A stretch of 64,000 nucleotides of DNA from Blasia pusilla (GCA_050084515.1 CM114274.1:42904001-42968000); one strand, 5' to 3'. Numbered from the stretch's first letter, positions 22,618 to 32,240 are shown. The notes: generated from the letters alone by a model not told the origin. Program-made: numbers and translations.

Positions 22618-23271
22618 GCAACCCGTCGGAGTCCGACGGATTGCATTCACATTTTTGAATGCCTGGTTTCAACCCGTCGGACTCCGACGGGTTGTCAGAT
22701 AGTCCGTATCAAACGTGAACATAGCAACACGTCAGAGTCCGACATGTTGCGCAATTGAATGGAAACTTGCAATTTGACGCAAAATTTGCTAAACCAACTT
22801 CCGAATGCAACCCGTCGGACTCCGACGAGTTGATTTCGGCCAAAAATAGTTCGAGTCAAGCAACCCGTCGGACTCCGACGGGTTGCTTTGGGCCAAAAAC
22901 ATACTAAACCTACGGTCAGTTGAACAACTCGTCGGAGTCCGACGAGTTTCTTTCTTCAAAAAACATCCTGAAAAGGCAGCGAGTCGAGCAACCCGTCGGA
23001 CTCCGATGGGTTGCTTTGGGCCAAAAACTTATTAAACCTGTGGTCAGTCGAACAACTCGTCGGAGTCCGACGAGTTGCATTCTTCAAAAAACATCTAGAA
23101 AAGGCGTCGAGTCGAGCAACTCGTCGGAATCCGACGAGTTGCTTTCGGCAAAAAATAACCTAACCCATTCATCAATCGAGCAACTCGTCGGAGTCCGACA
23201 AGTTGCGTTTGGCCAAAAGCATCCCAACAACAATGCCGACCCAAACAACTTGTTGGAGTCCGATGGTTTGC
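22618..23271 (-). repeat. Palindrome array in intron 2 of gene A, copy 3 (64-bp period)
   Basis: The last six palindromes start at 22,924, 22,988, 23,052, 23,116, 23,180 and 23,245, that is, intervals of 64, 64, 64, 64 and 65. Earlier ones lie at about 22,618, 22,671, 22,725, 22,807 and 22,860. Spacers of 37 bp are related, with an A-rich core followed by a CGA-type end. Confidence 0.85.
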
Positions 23272-23288
23272 AGCAAGAAGATACTCAC

Positions 23289-23761
23289 GTGTTCATGGCA
23301 TGCATTGCCATCTCCACCGCCGCCATATGATGAGGGAATGGATGAAGGACCACTGCCTTCACGCAAAAATGTGCCTCCAAGGAGTTGGGCCGCTCCTCTG
23401 CAAACTTGGTCCACGCCATGAATGTGTGATTTCCATCCCAGATGAAGAAATACAGATTCCTCATCCAGCTGAATTCCGTGCCCTCTACTTTTCTTCTGAA
23501 ATCCTAGTCTCTCATCCTCCAGAATGTGTCGAGCTTTTCCAAGTCCTCCTCCGTAACCAGGGCTTGGGTTCCATGCTCGTCGTAAGGCTGAACATAGAAG
23601 GGAGGAAAATTGTCGACGTAGGATGCTGTCGCCGCCGATTGTTTAAGCTTCGTGATGTCCTCGTCGGACTAAATTTTGCAGACGTATTCCATTGTCCGCA
23701 ATCGGCAGAATGGAATCCTCGGGGCATTGTGGGCCTCCATGAGTGCCATCTGCTTTACCAC
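23289..23761 (-). pseudogene. Gene A exon 2 (ParB-like domain), copy 3
   Basis: Bounded by acceptor TGATAG (23,762-23,767) and donor GTGAGT (23,288). It holds the ParB/sulfiredoxin-like pattern: FFIWDGNHTFMAWTKFAEE after SWMRNLY. The arginine of DGNHR is Thr in this copy. A TAG interrupts near 23,495. Homologous to 9,849-10,160 and 29,115-29,403. Confidence 0.65.
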
Positions 23762-23851
23762 CTATCAGAACCGGGGCAAGATCAATAAGCTACACTGAAT
23801 TCCCAATGAATTGCAATTCACATAATTCAAAAAACCCAGATCCTCTCTTAC

Positions 23852-24480
23852 CCGCTTGAAAATTGGGTCGGTTTCTTGACCAGCCAACTTGTCTGAGACA
23901 AAAGTTGGCAAATCGACTGGGAACTCGTCGATCCGATAGAGGTCGATGTCTTCCGCCGGGCTTGGAGTTGAGAATGACCGCTCTCCGACTTCTTCGGCAA
24001 TGTCCACCATCTCCACGCTGGCGGTCCTCATGACCTCATCGTCCGTGATTTGAACTTCTGGCGTTTCCGCTATGTTGATTGTGTCCCCGGACTTCATCAG
24101 GGACATTTCCCGCATCTCAACAATTTTGGTTGGACGGGCAAGGCTGTCGTCAATGGCTATCTCTTTTTCCCTCCTCGCTTTAGCCAATTCTGCTCTCCTC
24201 ACCGACGCGTCCAGACGCTTCTTTTCTCTCTTTTTGTCGACGATCCTTTTCTTCAAGGCCTGCGACGTCTCAGCCTCTGCGTTCTGTCTATCGAGCGCCT
24301 CTTGAACATGTCTCGCAAGAAGCTCCTGGTTGTGCATCTCCGCTTCCCTTTCCCGCTCCTCGATTTCCTGCTGCCTAATTTCATTTGTTTAACGAGGCCT
24401 CGGAGATGTCGACGCAGAGTCCTAATGGACTTCGGAGTGAAGCTCCCAGACTTGTTTGCTTGAGATTTTTTCCTCGTTAT
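23852..24480 (-). pseudogene. Gene A exon 1 (coiled coil), copy 3, start codon lost
   Basis: The position of the start codon in copy 5 (ATGACGAGG) is ATAACGAGG here, at 24,478-24,480. A frameshift follows near 24,390. Downstream, the frame is open to the GTAAGA donor at 23,851: EALDRQNAEAETSQALKKR, KKREKKRLDASVRRAELAKA form a long charged coiled coil. A Ser/Thr-Asp/Glu-rich acidic region then ends QETDPIFKR. Length is about 210 codons. Confidence 0.65.
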
Positions 24481-24738
24481 TTTTTCCAGAAATGCCTCCA
24501 CCTATGTCCACGATGAATCGCTTGATCAGTCGCCTTGCTGATGTCGAGATGAGTCGCCTTGATGGGTAGCTCAAATCGTCTCGCGATCGTTCAGTCCAAC
24601 CGTCTCGCTCTCGTTCCCTCGTATCGACTCGCGATGACTCGCAGTGTGAAATGCCCCTTGGTATCTGATCAGCTGCTGCGCGGGAGAGAGAGGAATGGAG
24701 ATCGCAAAATGAGAAACCGGAAATGAGCAATTTCTGCC

Positions 24739-24747
24739 CTATTTATA
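24739..24747 (-). promoter_or_regulatory. TATA box of gene A, copy 3
   Basis: TATAAATAG on the minus strand, about 260 bp upstream of the start-codon position and about 90 bp from the nearest palindrome. The same box with the same flanks (AGTATAAATAGGG) is at 28,102 in the inverted copy. Confidence 0.65.
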
Positions 24748-24836
24748 CTCTTCTAGCCCTTGGGCTGACCGTTGGGTCCTGTCGTCCTTTCGACGGCGAC
24801 GTGCCGGAGGTTACGGAAGTCCGGACGTGAAAAATG

Positions 24837-25398
24837 GCAACCCGTCGGAGTCTGACAGGTTGCGCACCTCCGCCGTCCAGAGTACATCGCCACGTGCATG
24901 AGCAACCCGTCCGTCTCCGACGGGTTGAGCGCCTCCACCGTCTTCGAACAAGAACGCGAGGTACCCGCGCAACCCGTCGGAGACCGACATGTTGCGCGCC
25001 TCCGCCGTCTTCGGACAAGAACGGGACGTACCCGTGCAATCCGTCGGAGACCGTTGGGTTGCACGCTTCCCTCCTCAAGGGTTAACAACGCGGGCTTCCC
25101 GCGCAACTCGTTGGAGTCCGACAGGTTGCACGCTTCCTTCATGTAAGCGAAACAAGGCGAGGCCCTTGCGCAACCCGTTGGAGGGCGACGGGTTGCACGC
25201 CTCGCCGTCTTTGGGCAAATAGGTGCGGCACCCGCGGAACTCGTCGGGAACAGACGGTTTGCATGCCTTCGGCATCTTTGGGCAAGAAGGAGCGGTATCC
25301 AAGCAACTCGTCGGAGAGCGACGGGTTGCCAGCTTCGACCATGTTTGCGTTTGAAGGTAAGGCAGAAGCGTGCAACCCGTCCGAAGCCGACGGGTTGC
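24837..25398 (-). repeat. Promoter palindrome array of gene A, copy 3 (67-bp period)
   Basis: Nine palindromes start at 24837, 24902, 24969, 25036, 25103, 25170, 25236, 25303 and 25372. Intervals are 65, 67, 67, 67, 67, 66, 67 and 69. Spacers are about 40 bp, GC-rich, and fall into two classes: one with TTCTTG-CAAAGACGGCGGAGG and one with CATGAAGGAAGCGT. The array lies upstream of the TATA box and mirrors 27,321-28,013. Confidence 0.9.
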
Positions 25399-25536
25399 AG
25401 GCTTTGCTTAGCTTGGGTTAATTGTTGAGTTACCAGGACTCCGACGAGTTCCAACAAAATGAAGTGTGCTTCGCAACCCACGTCTCTGCTTCCCAAATCC
25501 GGTAACACATTGCAACAAAATTGAATCTGTTGCAGC

Positions 25537-25687
25537 AAATTTGTGAACAATTGCTTGGAATCCCTGGACAAGGCGAGATCACGGCGGCTGAGGAGAAACA
25601 ACTCTGGGAAAATCTCGCAGAGTTGTTTCTACTCAGCCGTCGTGATCTCGTCCTGTCAAGGGATTCCAAGCAATTGTTCATAAATTT
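25537..25687. repeat. Fold-back inverted repeat at a gene B breakpoint
   Basis: Arms 25,537-25,604 and 25,620-25,687 (68 bp, about six mismatches) are inverted copies of the same gene B exon sequence around a 15-nt loop. The right arm is in place within gene B copy 3; the left arm is the inverted duplicate and joins gene A upstream DNA. Confidence 0.8.
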
Positions 25688-26828
25688 GTGATGCTGTTGT
25701 GAGCTTGATCACTCCGGGGTTTGAACCCGGAGAGTTTCTGTGGACCTCGGCAACTTTCTTTGCCATATCCTCCTTGATGTGTCTCTGAATTGCATCGGTC
25801 ACAGGATGAGTGTGAGAGCCAACATGAACTCCCAGCCTTGTGTACTCTGACGTGGAGCCCAAGTCATGGACAATGAAAAATATGTATGCAGGACATGCTC
25901 CAACGCAGAAGGGCGATGCTTGACAATTAGGACATCGATGGCCTCCCGGCGGTATGGTGGCACCGACCTCGTATGGAGTTTCTGCATTCTTGGGGGGGAA
26001 TTGCGACATATTGACTCGCCCGTTGCGCTCTAGATACGGGCATGCTGGACTTCTACACTCCAAGGCTCCCACACATTGGCGGTGGGAGACAATCCAAGGA
26101 CCATCTAGAATTGAAGCACTAGTACGTTGAAGCCTGCACCATCGATGACAATCAGACTTTCTGTCCATACCCTTCAGGCGTCCTCCATCTTTCTTTTGAG
26201 CAGGAGCAGGAGCAGCAAGTGGAGGCAACTCAAAAATGCAATTACCATCGTACGTGGGCGATAGCTTGTCGACAAGAATGTGCTTGAACATTTTCAAGGC
26301 CAGAGACAAAAGAAAACTATTGCCTGATACTCGCAAGAGGAACGAGGAGGCGGACAGAGGGCCCGGTTGGTGTCCAATAGATCCACTGAGGTTGATAACA
26401 TCCAGAATCTCTTCAAGAAGAACAACATTGTTACAAGTGTGTGAAGTTGGAGTCGAAGCCGGATCTACTGAGCTAGGAGCTGCAAACGTAGAGATCGGAG
26501 CACTAGGAAATTCTCGATCGTCTACTTGGAAAACAGACAAATTCAGGGGCAAGCCGTAAACTCTGTATTGACCATTTGCTAGAGGTAGGAGATTCCATAC
26601 TTTACGGTCTACAATCACTAGCTGGACTGTCTCACCTATAATGTCCTTCGTACCATCCATCCTAACATCCTTGGATACAAAGATGGTTCCAATTTGGAGA
26701 AGAAATCGAATAGAGAGAAAATTTTCATCCACTGCTATGAAAGATTCAAGAGCTTGCGGTCGAACGATTTCTGATTGAGGAAGGGCCGCTAGATGACTGC
26801 CACAAGTGAGCTTCACATAATTATCCAT
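25656..26828 (-). CDS. Gene B (MULE-like transposase) N-terminal exon, copy 3, 3' truncated
   Basis: An intact 390-codon frame starting MDNYVKLTCGSHLAALPQ. Residues 1-130 are a conserved N-terminal region. A Pro/Ala/Gln linker (APAPAQKK) and Cys pairs come next: CVGALECRSPACPYL, then RCPNCQASPFCVGACP, followed by GVHVGSHTHPV. This resembles the zinc-binding N-terminus (C...C...H-x-H) common in MULE transposases. The catalytic core is missing because the copy ends in the fold-back. It lies divergent from gene A copy 5, with a shared upstream region. ATG at 26,826-26,828 is chosen because gene B copy 1 begins at the same point. Confidence 0.7.
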   Translation of the reverse strand: MDNYVKLTCGSHLAALPQSEIVRPQALESFIAVDENFLSIRFLLQIGTIFVSKDVRMDGTKDIIGETVQLVIVDRKVWNLLPLANGQYRVYGLPLNLSVFQVDDREFPSAPISTFAAPSSVDPASTPTSHTCNNVVLLEEILDVINLSGSIGHQPGPLSASSFLLRVSGNSFLLSLALKMFKHILVDKLSPTYDGNCIFELPPLAAPAPAQKKDGGRLKGMDRKSDCHRWCRLQRTSASILDGPWIVSHRQCVGALECRSPACPYLERNGRVNMSQFPPKNAETPYEVGATIPPGGHRCPNCQASPFCVGACPAYIFFIVHDLGSTSEYTRLGVHVGSHTHPVTDAIQRHIKEDMAKKVAEVHRNSPGSNPGVIKLTTASQIYEQLLGIP

Positions 26829-27320
26829 TCCCAGAAATTTCCAACGGGAGGAGACTGAGAATGAGAATGAGAATGAGAATTTTTAATTTATAGTGAATAG
26901 GAAATCAGATTCTCTTGACAGAATTTTACTGACAAGATGAAGTTTGGTAGGTGAAATTGTCTGACACAATGGATTCAATTCTGTTGCAACTTGTCGGAGT
27001 CAGGTGGGTTAGAGGATTTGGGAAGCAGAGACATGGGTTGCAAAGCACACTTCATTTTGTTGGAACCGGTCGGAGTCTGTTGGGTTGGTACCCCCTTCTT
27101 GCCGACCGAAGATCTTTTGAGGCGATTTTGCTAGCATCAAACACAAGATATCGCTTGTTTTTGCGGGATTGTCCAACTCGGGGTACATCTTGTGACCCAT
27201 CGGATTGCAATGGGTTTCCTCGGAACAATACGTTGTCGCATTGTTTCCCGAGGGATAACCTGTCAATAACCAACGGGTTGCCCTGGTAACTCAACTATTA
27301 ACCCAATCTAAGCGAAGCCT
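26829..27320. promoter_or_regulatory. Divergent intergenic region between genes B and A
   Basis: Next to gene B lies a GAGAAT microsatellite (26,855-26,880), then sequence shared with 10,161-10,340. From about 26,985 to 27,300, decayed palindromes and sequence shared in inverted order with 25,400-25,530 lead into the 67-bp array. In this layout both genes would be transcribed outward. Confidence 0.55.
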
Positions 27321-28013
27321 GCAACCCGTCGGCTTCGGACGGGTTGCACGCTTTTGCCTTACCTTGTAACGCAAACATGATCAAAGTCGGCAACCCGTCG
27401 CTCTCCGACGAGTTGCGAGGGTACCGCGCCTTCTTGCCCGAAGACGGCGGAGGCGCGCAACCCGTCGGCATCAGACGGGTTGCCCAATTATCTCACGGTG
27501 TAACACTTACATGAAGGAAGCGTGCAAACCGTCTGTTTCCGACAAGTTTCGCGGGTGCCGCACCTTCTTGCCCAAAGACGGCGAGGCGTGCAACCCATCG
27601 CTCTCCGACGGGTTGCACAAGGGCCTCGCCTTGTTTCGCTTACATGAAGGAAGCGTGCAACCTGTCGGCCTCCGACGAGTTGCGCGGGAAGCCCTCGTTG
27701 TTATCCCTTGACAAGGGAAGCGTGCAGCCCAATGGTCTCCGACGGGTTGCGCGGGTACCTCCCATTCTTGTCCAAAGACGGCGGAGGCGCGCAACCAGTC
27801 GGTCTCCGACAGGTTGCGCGGGTACCTCGCATTCTTGTCCAAAGACAGTGGAGGCGCTCAACCTGTTGGTCTCCGACGGGTTGCTCGCGCACCTCGCGTT
27901 CTCGTCCCAGGACGGCGGAGGCGCGCAACCTGTCGGACTCCAACGGGTTGCCACAAGGACGGATGCCTTGAACCCTCGGAAAGCGTGCAACCCGTCGAAG
28001 CCGTCGAGTTGTT
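27321..28013 (+). repeat. Promoter palindrome array of gene A, copy 5 (67-bp period)
   Basis: Eleven palindromes start at 27321, 27390, 27457, 27524, 27590, 27657, 27724, 27791, 27858, 27925 and 27987. Intervals are 69, 67, 67, 66, 67, 67, 67, 67, 67 and 62. Arms are 13 bp and central trinucleotides vary. Spacers are 35-42 bp, mostly exactly 40, and recur in two related classes, so this is a higher-order tandem repeat and not a CRISPR array. Confidence 0.9.
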
Positions 28014-28101
28014 GTTTTTCACGTCTAGACTTCAGTAATGTCCGGCACGTCGACGTCGGAAGGACGATGCGACCCAACGGTCAGCCCAACGGCTAGAAAA
28101 G

Positions 28102-28110
28102 TATAAATAG
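28102..28110 (+). promoter_or_regulatory. TATA box of gene A, copy 5
   Basis: TATAAATAG about 90 bp after the last palindrome and 279 bp before the ATG at 28,389. Flanking sequence is conserved with copy 3. The 5' leader contains repeated GCGAGACGATTCGA-like motifs (28,195-28,310). Confidence 0.65.
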
Positions 28111-28388
28111 GGGAGAAATCGCTCATTTCCGGTTTTTCATTTCGCGATCTCCATTGCTCTCTAGCGCAGCAGCTGACCAGATACCAAGGGGCGCTTGACA
28201 CGGCGACTCATCGTGAGACGATACCAGCGAAGGATCGCGAGACGATTCGAACGAACGATCCCAAGACGGTTCGACCGAACGATCGCGAGACGATTCGAGC
28301 TACCCATCAAGGCGACTCATCTCGACATCAGCAAGGCGACTGATCAAGCAATTCATCGTGGACATAGGTGGAGGCATTTCCGGGAAAA

Positions 28389-29016
28389 ATGACGAGGAAA
28401 AAATCTCAAGCAAACAAGTCTGGGAGCTTCACTCCCAAGTCCATGAGGACTCCTGTGTCACCATCTCCAGGGCCTCGTTCGGCCAATGAGATAAGCGCAA
28501 GAAATCGAGGAGCGAGAAAGGGAAGCGGAGATGCACAAGAAGGAGCTTCTTGCAAAACGTGTATAGGAGGCGCTCGATAAACAGAATGCAGAGGCTGAGG
28601 CGTCGAAGGCCTTGAAGAAAAGGGTCGCCGACGAAAAGCGAGAAAAGAAGCGTCTGGACGCGTCGGTGAGGAGAGCAGAATTGGCTAAAGCGAGGAGAGA
28701 AAAAGCAATAGCCATTGAAGAAAGCCCTGCCCGTCCAACCAAAAGTGTTGAGATGCAGGAAATGTCCCCGATGAAGTCCGGGGACACAATCAATATAGCG
28801 GAAACGGCCGAAGTTCAAATCACGGACGATGAGGTCATGAGGACCGCCAGCGTGGAGATGGTGGACATCGCTGAAGAAGCAAGAGAGCGGTCATCCTCGT
28901 CTCTAAGCCCGACAGAAGAAATCAACCTCTATCGGATCGACGAGTTTCCAATGGACTTGCCAGCTGCTGTCTCAAAGCAGTTGGTTGGCCAAGAAACCGA
29001 CCCAATCTTCGAACGG
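28389..29016 (+). pseudogene. Gene A exon 1 (coiled coil), copy 5
   Basis: Starts MTRKKSQANKSGSFTPKSM. A frameshift near 28,485 and a CAG-to-TAG stop near 28,568 break it, after which KKRVADEKREKKRLDASVRR, AELAKARREKAIAIEE is open to the GTAAGA donor at 29,017. The N-terminus is basic, the centre a coiled coil and the end acidic. It is the only copy that keeps the ATG. Confidence 0.7.
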
Positions 29017-29114
29017 GTAAGAGAGGATCTGTGTTTTTTGAATTATGTGAAGGCCCATCTTGCAATTCATTGGCAATTTAGTGTAGCTTACTGATCTTGT
29101 CCCTGTTATGATAG

Positions 29115-29403
29115 GTGGTAAAGCAGATGGCGCTGATGGAGGGCCACAACGCCCCAAGAATTCCACTCTGCCGATTGCGGAAAATGGAGTACATCCGTGA
29201 AATTCAGTCTGACGAGGATATTGCGAAGCTCAAACAATCGGCGGCGATAGCATCCTACGTCGACAGCTTCCCTCCGTTCTATGTTCAGCCTTACGATGAC
29301 CATGGAACCCAAGCGCTGGTTACGGAGGAGGACTTGGAATCGCTCGACACATTCTGGAGGATGAGAGATCAGGAGTTCAAAGGCAAGTAGAAGGGACGGA
29401 ATT
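29115..29403 (+). pseudogene. Gene A exon 2 (ParB-like domain), copy 5, truncated
   Basis: After a TGATAG acceptor it reads VVKQMALMEGHNAPRIPLCR, then SDEDIAKLKQSAAI and FPPFYVQPYDDHG. This is the N-terminal half of a ParB/sulfiredoxin-like fold: strand, helix, strand. A one-base deletion causes a stop near 29,390. Homology to the other copies ends at GGAATTC (29,397-29,403), where the antisense Ty3 element begins, so the DGNHR loop is lost. Confidence 0.65.
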
Positions 29404-30577
29404 CTCACTTCGGTGACATTTTCGCATTCTCGTATCCTCCCAATGACATCAACTTTTGCTGGATTTGGTTTTTGGCCAAAATCTCCACAAAGATGACCCA
29501 CTACCACAATCTGAGGAACCCCAAAGCTACACTTTTCTCCAGAAAGAGTAAGATTGACCTCTTCTAGTCTTGTTAGGATCATATCCACATCACGATATGA
29601 TCAGACATAAACTTTCTACACCCATCTTTCACAACCCTCTCAATCCTATCTTCTATAGCACACACCTTTATAGGGATATCATCTACAAAAGGAATGGTTT
29701 TCTCAGGAATGAACTCTCTCAAGATCTTATTCATTGCACTCTGCATGTGAGCGACAACATTTGTTGCTCCTTGAGGTAATGTGCACATTCTTACAAGCCC
29801 AAGTGGAGTGCGCATAGTGGTAATATCTCTACTCTCTGTAGCTAATTGGAATTGATCTTATCCCGAGTGCAAATCTCCTATAGAATAGATAGCACGGGCT
29901 GCAAAAGCTTCTGCGACTTCATCTATTCTAGGCCCCGCTCCCATATTTCGAATGGTTACCTTATTTGCCGGTTGCATATCTTGAATGAACCGGAGAGCTC
30001 TTGATTTCTTCGGCATAGTGAACCATCGACTTGAGTAAGGCCCCATAGATGGCTCTAAGATACCCATCTGCATCTTCTCCTTCAATAACTCAATCAGCGT
30101 GGGAATCATAGCTCGTGGTACTGGTATGGGTTTCAAATCCCAAGGCATATGCGGAACTATGAAAATTACCATCGGTGCCACCACACTCGTGTCTACACAA
30201 CCAATTTCTTGTGTAGTAAAAGAGAAAGCCTTACCATGTCTCCTTAACATCTCTTGAAAGCTTTTTCTTTCAATTTCTGTGAGAAACTCACCCCCTCCGA
30301 TTTGCAGACGATCTAGCGTCTATTCTGTGAACTTGTGTCCTATCTTCTTGACATCCCGTAGACTTGGCTCCATTGATGCACGTTCTACTTGTCTCCCACA
30401 ACCCTCTGGTAGTTGAGTAGCCATTGGTTTCACCTTCCAGGCCACTGTCTTGTATTTTGTGTGCACTCGTGCCTCCATGGGATGTTCGTCAGACTCAAAC
30501 CTGTGCCCATCCGCTTCCTTCTCCGTAGATTCATATTCATTTTCTCCTTCCATGAACCTTGATATCACTTCATGCAA
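29404..30577 (-). pseudogene. Ty3 reverse transcriptase, partial
   Basis: Frame pieces 30,577-30,320, 30,250-29,858, 29,815-29,579 and a shifted remainder. Recognisable RT landmarks in order: LIELLKEKMQMGILEPSMGP, the PYSSRWF palm entry, RFIQDMQPANK, YSIGDLHSG, TLPQGATN, and FVDDIPIK (the YxDD box, at 29,668-29,694). Stops follow GDLHSG and separate the pieces. It would copy the element RNA. It is inactive because it is truncated and interrupted. Confidence 0.75.
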
Positions 30578-30915
30578 CTCACGCGAGTGAAATTGTAATC
30601 ACACTTGTATCCAGCGAATCGGCGTTCATTTGGGTAAACATCTCTTCAAGACTATCTCCAAAACTCTCTTCTTCATACATCCCACTAATGAACTCTTCAT
30701 CTAATAGAACACCCTCACATTTTAACAAACCCTTTTTTTTTTCATAAAACGCCTTTTTTTTTCATTCATTTCTTTCATCATTTGGAATCTACCAGACCAC
30801 GAAGAAAAACATTGAGAAAACCCACACCTAAACATATATGATTCTTCCCCTTCTGCTAGCGGAAGACTCTTTCTTTTCTCTGCACCCCCATATTCCCGTT
30901 CTACACGAGTGCTAA

Positions 30916-32073
30916 CTAAAAATCCGAAAACTCTTTCTCTACCTTCATAGGACCATCTCTCAACTTCTCTCTATTCCTTTCATGACCTACTTGTCCAGTG
31001 AGGAATTGAACTAATCTTGTTCCATCCTGACTTCTAGAACGGGCATAATGAGACCCATCATCCATGACTTTGGTCTCCATTCTAGATGCTGTGATGTAAG
31101 GTTGCCCAAGAATCACAAGATAAGCAGCTCCATTCTAAACAAAGAAATTTTGCTCAATCAACAAATCTCCGATACGAGTTTTGACGGATGGACAAGCACC
31201 ATAGAGTTCACCTTTTTGGTTGTTAGCTGCTCGTAGTACCCATCCATGCCCTGTATGAATTGGCCACATCCCTTTGTCGTATACACTTCGAGACATGATG
31301 TTGATCTCCAAACCATGATCAACGAGAGCCAGAACTGACTCTTGAAGAGAGCCGAGTCGAACTCTAGCCTCGGTCGTTGCACGCGCCCAATATGACCAAG
31401 AATAGTGTCCACCATTATGCCTTTCTTCACCTTGTTCTGTCAAGGCTTCTCCTACTCTCGCCTCTTCTCCCCGTAAGTCAAGCTTTTGTCCAAACACTTG
31501 GCAAAGCTCTTCATCTTCTTCTTCTATGATGTTAGTATCCAAAGCTCTCACCATCATCATATCTGCAGTCATCTGCCTCTTCCTTTTGATCACATCTATG
31601 ATCAACTCATGAAAGTCACATTTGGCTATGCCCAAGACTTCCCTCAAAGAAAACTTTATTTTCGCATCCAAAATCCTCTCCTCAAGAATCTCCTTTAAAC
31701 TCGTGCTTGTCTCAATATCAGACTGCAACTTGTATGTAGGAGTCTTACCCTTGGTCTTCTGGGAAGACCTCAATTCTTTCTCCTTCATTCCACCTTCTTT
31801 CATTTGAGAATCCATCATAGATTCAGATGTAGAAGGCCCTTCTTCTCTTGATGGTTGCGCCTCTGGTTGTCCTTTCCTTCTTACGGTCCTTGCTCTTCTT
31901 GCAGCCTCCTCGAGATCAGCGTCATCATTGTTGCGTCTCCTCTTCTCCTCCACACTAGCATCTTGCCAACTCACATGTTTCTCTTGTGCTAGGTATGCTT
32001 TAACACACCCAACTTCCACTGGATCATCCCATCCAGTCAGATGACGGATAGTCTCTTCCCCTCGTATCATCAC
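30916..32073 (-). pseudogene. Ty3 gag-protease region
   Basis: A long charged stretch (EEKRRRNNDDADLEEAAR) leads to a retropepsin-like domain: SVLALVDHGLEINIMSRS. The active-site triplet D-S/T-G is here DHG, which should abolish catalysis. It is followed by ILGQPYITASRME and DGTRLVQFL, typical of the flap and C-terminal strands in this clade. A stop at about 31,134 lies between the halves. Confidence 0.65.
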
Positions 32074-32240
32074 TTCTCGAGGAAATTGTAATGATTCACT
32101 TTTAGCTACAGATAAATAGGCGCTTCTATTTTTACTGCAAAGGTATCAGAATCTAATGCCGTAGTGGCAACTCCTACTTGACTTCTCACTAAGCCTTTCA
32201 TTCCTCCTCTACCAAATTTGCTATTCAACGGCATACCAGT

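Noticed and set aside
27321-28013. Regular palindromes with 40-bp spacers look like a CRISPR array
   Set aside because: Spacers are related to each other (two recurring classes), repeats vary in sequence, there are no cas genes, and the context is a spliced eukaryotic gene promoter.
27321-28013. Direct claim that gene A protein binds the palindromes as ParB binds parS
   Set aside because: Only the ParB/sulfiredoxin-like part is visible; I see no ParB helix-turn-helix module, and the palindrome is unlike parS. Binding remains a testable idea, not an annotation.
24753-28096. Long open frames with repeated peptides such as QPVGLRRVA and NPSESDGLH
   Set aside because: These peptides are translations of the palindrome in different frames. 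They occur on both strands, in promoters and introns, so they are not protein repeats.
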